52,621 nt of DNA from Myxococcota bacterium (GTDB taxonomy: Bacteria; Myxococcota_A; UBA9042; DTJE01), in contig JAGOKF010000018.1 in the NCBI GenBank assembly GCA_017994695.1, positions 1-52,621 of the forward strand, given 5' to 3'. The notes below the pieces were generated by a model, which saw nothing but the letters and a program-made list of their open reading frames with translations, did not search any database and was not told the DNA's origin. Position 1 is the stretch's first letter, and every line of letters starts with the position of its first letter. Shown one piece after another: positions 49,232-52,621 of this stretch. Both the position numbers and the translations under genes were made by a program.

Positions 49232-50542
49232 TCACGCCCGGGATCGCATCCGGACGAGGGCCTCGACCTCCCCGACCTCCTGGCGCATCCGTTCCTCCCA
49301 GGTCCGGAGGGTGCGGCCGGTCCGGGCGGCGCCCTCGGCCAGGGTCCGGCGCCAGGCGGCATCGCGGATCCACCGGGACAGGATCCCGGGGCCCTCCCGA
49401 TCCAGGTCCCGGGGGTCCAGCAGCACCCCCGACTCCCCGTGGCGGACCACGTGGGAGGTCCCGCCGACGTCCAGCGTGAAGACCGGGACCCCGGCCACCA
49501 TCGCCTCCAGCACGCCGTTGGACAGGTTCGAGAGGTCGTAGAGCGACAGGTATCCTCCCGATCGCACCAGGAGGTCCAGCACCCGGTCGTGGGGGAGGGC
49601 TCCCTCGAAGACCACCCGGTCCCCGAGGCCCAGGTCCAAGGCCATCCGCTCCAGGGCCGGGCGTTCCGGCCCGTCTCCGGCGACGTGGAGCCGCCAGGGC
49701 GGCAGGTCCCCGGGGAGGCCCGCCACCAGCCGCAGCACCCGGTCCACCCGCTTCCACTCCACCAGCCGGGAAGCGGTCAGCAGCCGCAGCACGCCGTCGT
49801 CCTCCGGGGCCTCTCCCATGCGCCTGCGGGCCGCCTCCAGGTCCTCCTTCACCACGCCGTTGATCCAGAAACGCACCCGGTCCCTAGGGACCCCCAGGCG
49901 GGCCAGCACCTCGTCCCCCCGGGTGCCGTCGTCGGCCATCACGACCAGGTCCGAGGGGGCCGAGAGGGCCAGCCGGTTCATCCGGAGCGACTGGAAGACC
50001 TGGGGGTCATCCATCCAGGCCGACAGCAGGGTGCCCTGGAAGCGGGTCACCGAGACGATCCCGAGCCTGCGGCCCAGGAAGGCGGCCACGGGGGCGCCGT
50101 AGATCTCGTAGCCGTAGAGGACGTCCGGGGGCCGGGGAAAACACCGGCGGAGCGTCCGCAGGGTCATCTCGGCCTGGAAGGCCAGGAACCGTCCCCGGTT
50201 CTCCACCGCCCGGGGATCCAGCCGCGTCCGGGGCCCCCCGGGAGGCGGCCGCCCCGGGGGCCGCAGGCGTTCCCGCCAGCGCCGGAAGGCCCGCACCGGC
50301 TCCTGGAGCGCCAGGGGGGCCCGGTGGATCCGGATGCCCCCGGGGAGCCGGTCCAGGTCCCCGTGGATCTCCCGGGGGGTCAGCACGTCCACCTGCCAGC
50401 CGGCCCGGGCGTACCCCAGCAGCGTGTTGTAGAGGCTCTGGTTGCCCGCCTTCTCGACCGCCCGCGCCCCCTCCTGGAGCAGCCAGACGTCGAGGTCCGT
50501 CACGAAGAGGATGCGCCTGCCGGGGGATGCCGTCGGTCCCAT
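49232..50542 (-). CDS. GT4-family glycosyltransferase
   Basis: 436 residues. The GT-B fold N-terminal domain starts RRILFVTDLDVWLLQEGARA, with AGNQSLYNTLLGYARAGWQV as the acceptor region. The C-terminal GT4 domain has LLTASRLVEWKRVDRVLRLV, RLHVAGDGPERPALERMAL and the nucleotide-sugar site YDLSNLSNGVLEAMVAGVPV (E of the EAM motif present; the first Glu of the usual EX7E is Asn). ATG 50542 has no Shine-Dalgarno. It starts 28 nt after the PiT stop on the same strand and is probably cotranscribed with phosphate uptake genes. Donor and acceptor unknown. Confidence 0.83.
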   Translation of the reverse strand: MGPTASPGRRILFVTDLDVWLLQEGARAVEKAGNQSLYNTLLGYARAGWQVDVLTPREIHGDLDRLPGGIRIHRAPLALQEPVRAFRRWRERLRPPGRPPPGGPRTRLDPRAVENRGRFLAFQAEMTLRTLRRCFPRPPDVLYGYEIYGAPVAAFLGRRLGIVSVTRFQGTLLSAWMDDPQVFQSLRMNRLALSAPSDLVVMADDGTRGDEVLARLGVPRDRVRFWINGVVKEDLEAARRRMGEAPEDDGVLRLLTASRLVEWKRVDRVLRLVAGLPGDLPPWRLHVAGDGPERPALERMALDLGLGDRVVFEGALPHDRVLDLLVRSGGYLSLYDLSNLSNGVLEAMVAGVPVFTLDVGGTSHVVRHGESGVLLDPRDLDREGPGILSRWIRDAAWRRTLAEGAARTGRTLRTWEERMRQEVGEVEALVRMRSRA

Positions 50543-50570
50543 CGGGGGCTAGACTAGCACCGCGGGGCGG

Positions 50571-51584
50571 TCACAGGAACTGCCCGACCAGCAGGAAGAA
50601 GACGCCCGCCAGGAAGGCCGAGACGGGGATCGTCAGGATCCAGGCCCAGAGGATCCGGCTCGCCAGCAGCCAGCGAACGGACCCCAGCCCGCCGGTGACG
50701 CCCACTCCGACAATGGCGCCGGTGATCGTGTGGGTCGTCGAGACGGGGATGCCCAGTTCCGACACCGCCAGGATGGTCACGCCGCCTCCCGTCTCGGCAC
50801 AGAATCCGTGCATCGGGTCCAGGCGCGTCAGTTTCATCCCCATGGTCCGGACGATCCGGAACCCCCCGAACAGAGTCCCCAGGGCGATGAAGAGGTGGCA
50901 GAGCAGCAGCAGCCCGAAGGGAGGCTCGTGGGAGGACTGGAAGTACCCGCCGGAGACCAGCAGCGCGAAGAGGATCCCGAGGGTCTTCTGGGCATCGTTG
51001 GTCCCGTGGCTGAAGGAGTAGATGGCCGCCGAGACCAGCTGGAGGCGCCGGAAGAGGCGGCCCATCAGCCGGGGGGACCGGTCCCGCACCAGCCACCGGA
51101 CCAGCCGCTGGAGGGCCGTGGCCATCGCCAGGCCCACGAGGGGCGACACGACGATGAAGGCGGCCACCTTCAGCAGCCCCGAGGGGATCAGGAGGTCGAA
51201 TCCGCCGTAGGCGACGGCCCCGCCGGCATACCCCCCGATCAGGGCGTGAGAGGACGAGGAAGGCAGTCCCAGCCACCAGGTGATCAGGTTCCAGGCGATG
51301 GCGCCCACCAGCCCCGACAGGACCACGGGAACGGTCACCTGGGAGGTCTCGACCACCCCCTTGCCCACGGTCTTGGCCACGGCGACCCCGAAGGTGAAGG
51401 CGGCCACGAAGTTGAAGAACGCCGCCCATCCCACCGCCAGTTTCGGATGGAGCACCCGGGTCGCCACCACGGTGGCGATGGAGTTCGCCGCGTCGTGGAA
51501 GCCGTTGACGAAATCGAAGGCCAGGGCCACCAGGAAGGTGGCGAGGATCAGCGGGTGATCCACCAGGAATCCGACCAGGTCCAT
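50571..51584 (-). CDS. pit: PiT-family inorganic phosphate transporter
   Basis: 337 residues, about ten transmembrane helices. AAGGAG lies 6 nt before ATG 51584. Both halves of the inverted PiT repeat are present: FVNGFHDAANSIATVVATRV near residue 26 and IYSFSHGTNDAQKTLGILFA near 190. PSSSSHALIGGYAGG and PVSTTHTITGAIVG are the paired signature loops. It imports phosphate (as metal phosphate) with protons or Na+. It lies 43 nt downstream of the DUF47 gene, a standard pair. Confidence 0.95.
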   Translation of the reverse strand: MDLVGFLVDHPLILATFLVALAFDFVNGFHDAANSIATVVATRVLHPKLAVGWAAFFNFVAAFTFGVAVAKTVGKGVVETSQVTVPVVLSGLVGAIAWNLITWWLGLPSSSSHALIGGYAGGAVAYGGFDLLIPSGLLKVAAFIVVSPLVGLAMATALQRLVRWLVRDRSPRLMGRLFRRLQLVSAAIYSFSHGTNDAQKTLGILFALLVSGGYFQSSHEPPFGLLLLCHLFIALGTLFGGFRIVRTMGMKLTRLDPMHGFCAETGGGVTILAVSELGIPVSTTHTITGAIVGVGVTGGLGSVRWLLASRILWAWILTIPVSAFLAGVFFLLVGQFL

Positions 51585-51627
51585 CTTGGCTCCTTCGGGA
51601 GGACCTCCCGGACCGCGACGCCGCGTG

Positions 51628-52260
51628 TCAGAGGTGCTCCAGCGTGATGCCCTCGATGATCTCGGCGACGTCCTCGGCCTGATCCGAGGCGTCCTCGATG
51701 CGCTCGTAGAGCTCCTTCAACTGGATCACCGCCAGGGGGTCGCTCCGGTAGTCCCGGAAGAGCTCCCCCAGGCCGGCCCGGAGGATCCCGTCGGCCTCGT
51801 TCTCGAGGCGCTGGACCTCGATGATCAGCGCCCGGATGCGTTCCGGGTGCTTGAACCCGTGGAGCAGGGGCACCAGGTCCACCAGCACCTCCTGCTCCTT
51901 CATCACGACCCGGGCCAGGTCCACCAGCCGGGCCGGCACCTTCTGGACGTCGAAGAGCAGCATCCGCTGGGCGGCCGACTCGATGCCGTCCACCACGTCG
52001 TCCATCTTGCTGATCAATTTCAGCGTCTCGTCCCGGTCCAGGGGCGTGATGAAGGTCCGGTGCAGCAGGTCGATGGTCATGTGGGCGATGGTGTCGCACT
52101 CGTGCTCGATCTCCTCGATGCGCCGGACCATCCCCTCGGCCCCCCGGGGCCACTGGTCCAGGGCTTCCACCAGCGTCTTGCCCGCATCGAGGCCTGCCTT
52201 GGAGTGCCGGATGAAGAGGTCGAAGAACCCGATCTCCCGGGGTGCCAGTTTCTCCCACAT
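51628..52260 (-). CDS. DUF47 family PhoU-like regulator of PiT
   Basis: 210 residues. GGGAGG lies 6 nt before ATG 52260. An all-helical PhoU-like fold contains the acidic metal-binding helices RIEEIEHECDTIAHMTIDLL, TPLDRDETLKLISKMDDVVD and VQRLENEADGILRAGL. DUF47 proteins are encoded next to PiT transporters and modulate their activity. First gene of a DUF47-pit (and likely GT4) operon with a Pho box about 85 nt upstream. Confidence 0.93.
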   Translation of the reverse strand: MWEKLAPREIGFFDLFIRHSKAGLDAGKTLVEALDQWPRGAEGMVRRIEEIEHECDTIAHMTIDLLHRTFITPLDRDETLKLISKMDDVVDGIESAAQRMLLFDVQKVPARLVDLARVVMKEQEVLVDLVPLLHGFKHPERIRALIIEVQRLENEADGILRAGLGELFRDYRSDPLAVIQLKELYERIEDASDQAEDVAEIIEGITLEHL

Positions 52261-52345
52261 CGAGGACCTCCCTGAGGGTGGAACCGGGGTCCGGGAACCG
52301 CTGCCCGGAACCTGGCCGTGGTCTACCATGCCCGTCGCCCACTTT

Positions 52346-52374
52346 GGTGACAGACTCGTGACAAAACGATGACA
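52346..52374 (-). promoter_or_regulatory. Pho box: three TGTCA half-sites at 11-bp spacing
   Basis: Minus strand reads TGTCATCGTTT, TGTCACGAGTC, TGTCACC: half-sites start at 52374, 52363 and 52352, exactly 11 bp apart. PhoB binds direct repeats of CTGTCAT-like half-sites with this period. Orientation favours the DUF47-pit operon. The site is also about 65-95 bp upstream of the divergent gene at 52440. Confidence 0.75.
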
Positions 52375-52439
52375 CGGGCCGTTGCCGTGGCCCGGGGATT
52401 GTGGCAGCCTGATCGTCGATGTCCACGAGGAAACCCGAG

Positions 52440-52621
52440 ATGACGGCGGCATGGTGGGTGCTGGCGGTGCTGCTGGCCCTGGGGGCCGGTGCGTGGTGGG
52501 TCCGGTCCCGGAAGGCGGCGGGCGATGGCGGGGGGACGGCCGGGGCGGCGGATGGGTGGGAACGGATGGCCGACGAGGCACGGAAGCGGGCGGCGGACCC
52601 CTTCAGGTCCCCACGGGAGGA
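52440..52621 (+). CDS. Single-pass membrane protein, 3' end outside window
   Basis: 60 complete codons visible. ATG 52440 has GAGG 9 nt upstream; ATG 52419 is in frame but lacks a ribosome binding site. The N-terminus is one transmembrane helix (WWVLAVLLALGAGAWWV), followed by RSRK (positive-inside), a Gly/Ala linker and a charged helical start (ERMADEARKRAADPF). This could be the anchor of a sensor kinase such as PhoR, attractive given the shared Pho box, but nothing in the visible part proves it. Confidence 0.55.
   Translation, partial: MTAAWWVLAVLLALGAGAWWVRSRKAAGDGGGTAGAADGWERMADEARKRAADPFRSPRE

Overview
The window is very GC-rich (about 70% or more by eye) and densely packed, with many 4-nt ATGA/GTGA gene overlaps. 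Its gene content points to Myxococcota or a related lineage of the former Deltaproteobacteria. The clues are large lipoproteins built from MopE-type and CDDGNPCT-type cysteine repeats, a PxxKW small Cys-rich protein, an MXAN_5187-like protein and an aryl-polyene/ladderane-like lipid cluster. This placement is inference; the window holds no rRNA, and I saw no tRNA or CRISPR.

Layout. 1-3459 (-): 3'-truncated lipoprotein with MopE-like Asp/Cys repeats. 3610-8687 (+): hemY, an FAH-family hydrolase, pyrG and a Cys-rich lipoprotein. 8674-10900 (-): prs and thiI behind a strong promoter. 11001-20948 (-): a 3315-residue lipoprotein made almost entirely of four-cysteine units of about 22-25 residues. 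21241-23661: a small exported protein and a minus-strand group (barrel-like protein, membrane Zn peptidase, small basic protein, PxxKW protein). 23847-25916 (+): two fused ATP-grasp ligase modules. 25955-32343 (-): housekeeping block hisS, MXAN_5187-like, pyrimidine phosphorylase, rpsO, pnp, dut.

32464-44056 (+): a tightly coupled ten-gene operon, the centrepiece. It encodes a ketosynthase, a Cys-less ketosynthase-like partner, a B12-binding-type radical SAM enzyme, a ketosynthase fused to a decommissioned ketosynthase, a hotdog dehydratase, a glycosyltransferase-acyltransferase fusion, a thioesterase, a LolA-like protein, an MMPL exporter and a DUF3261 lipoprotein. The last six match the aryl polyene order apeI-J-K-L-M-N. 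The radical SAM gene and fused KS-CLF recall ladderane and polyunsaturated-lipid systems. No carrier protein, ketoreductase or acyl-ACP ligase is visible. The likely product is an unusual polyene or cyclised acyl chain loaded on a lipid and exported to the outer membrane.

44064-49173: a DUF4410-like lipoprotein with an apparent frameshift, diverging from a second exporter operon (MMPL, periplasmic binding protein, TatT-like lipoprotein). 49232-52260 (-): a GT4 glycosyltransferase, PiT phosphate transporter and DUF47/PhoU-like partner. Upstream are three TGTCA half-sites exactly 11 bp apart (a Pho box), shared with a divergent membrane protein cut off by the window end.
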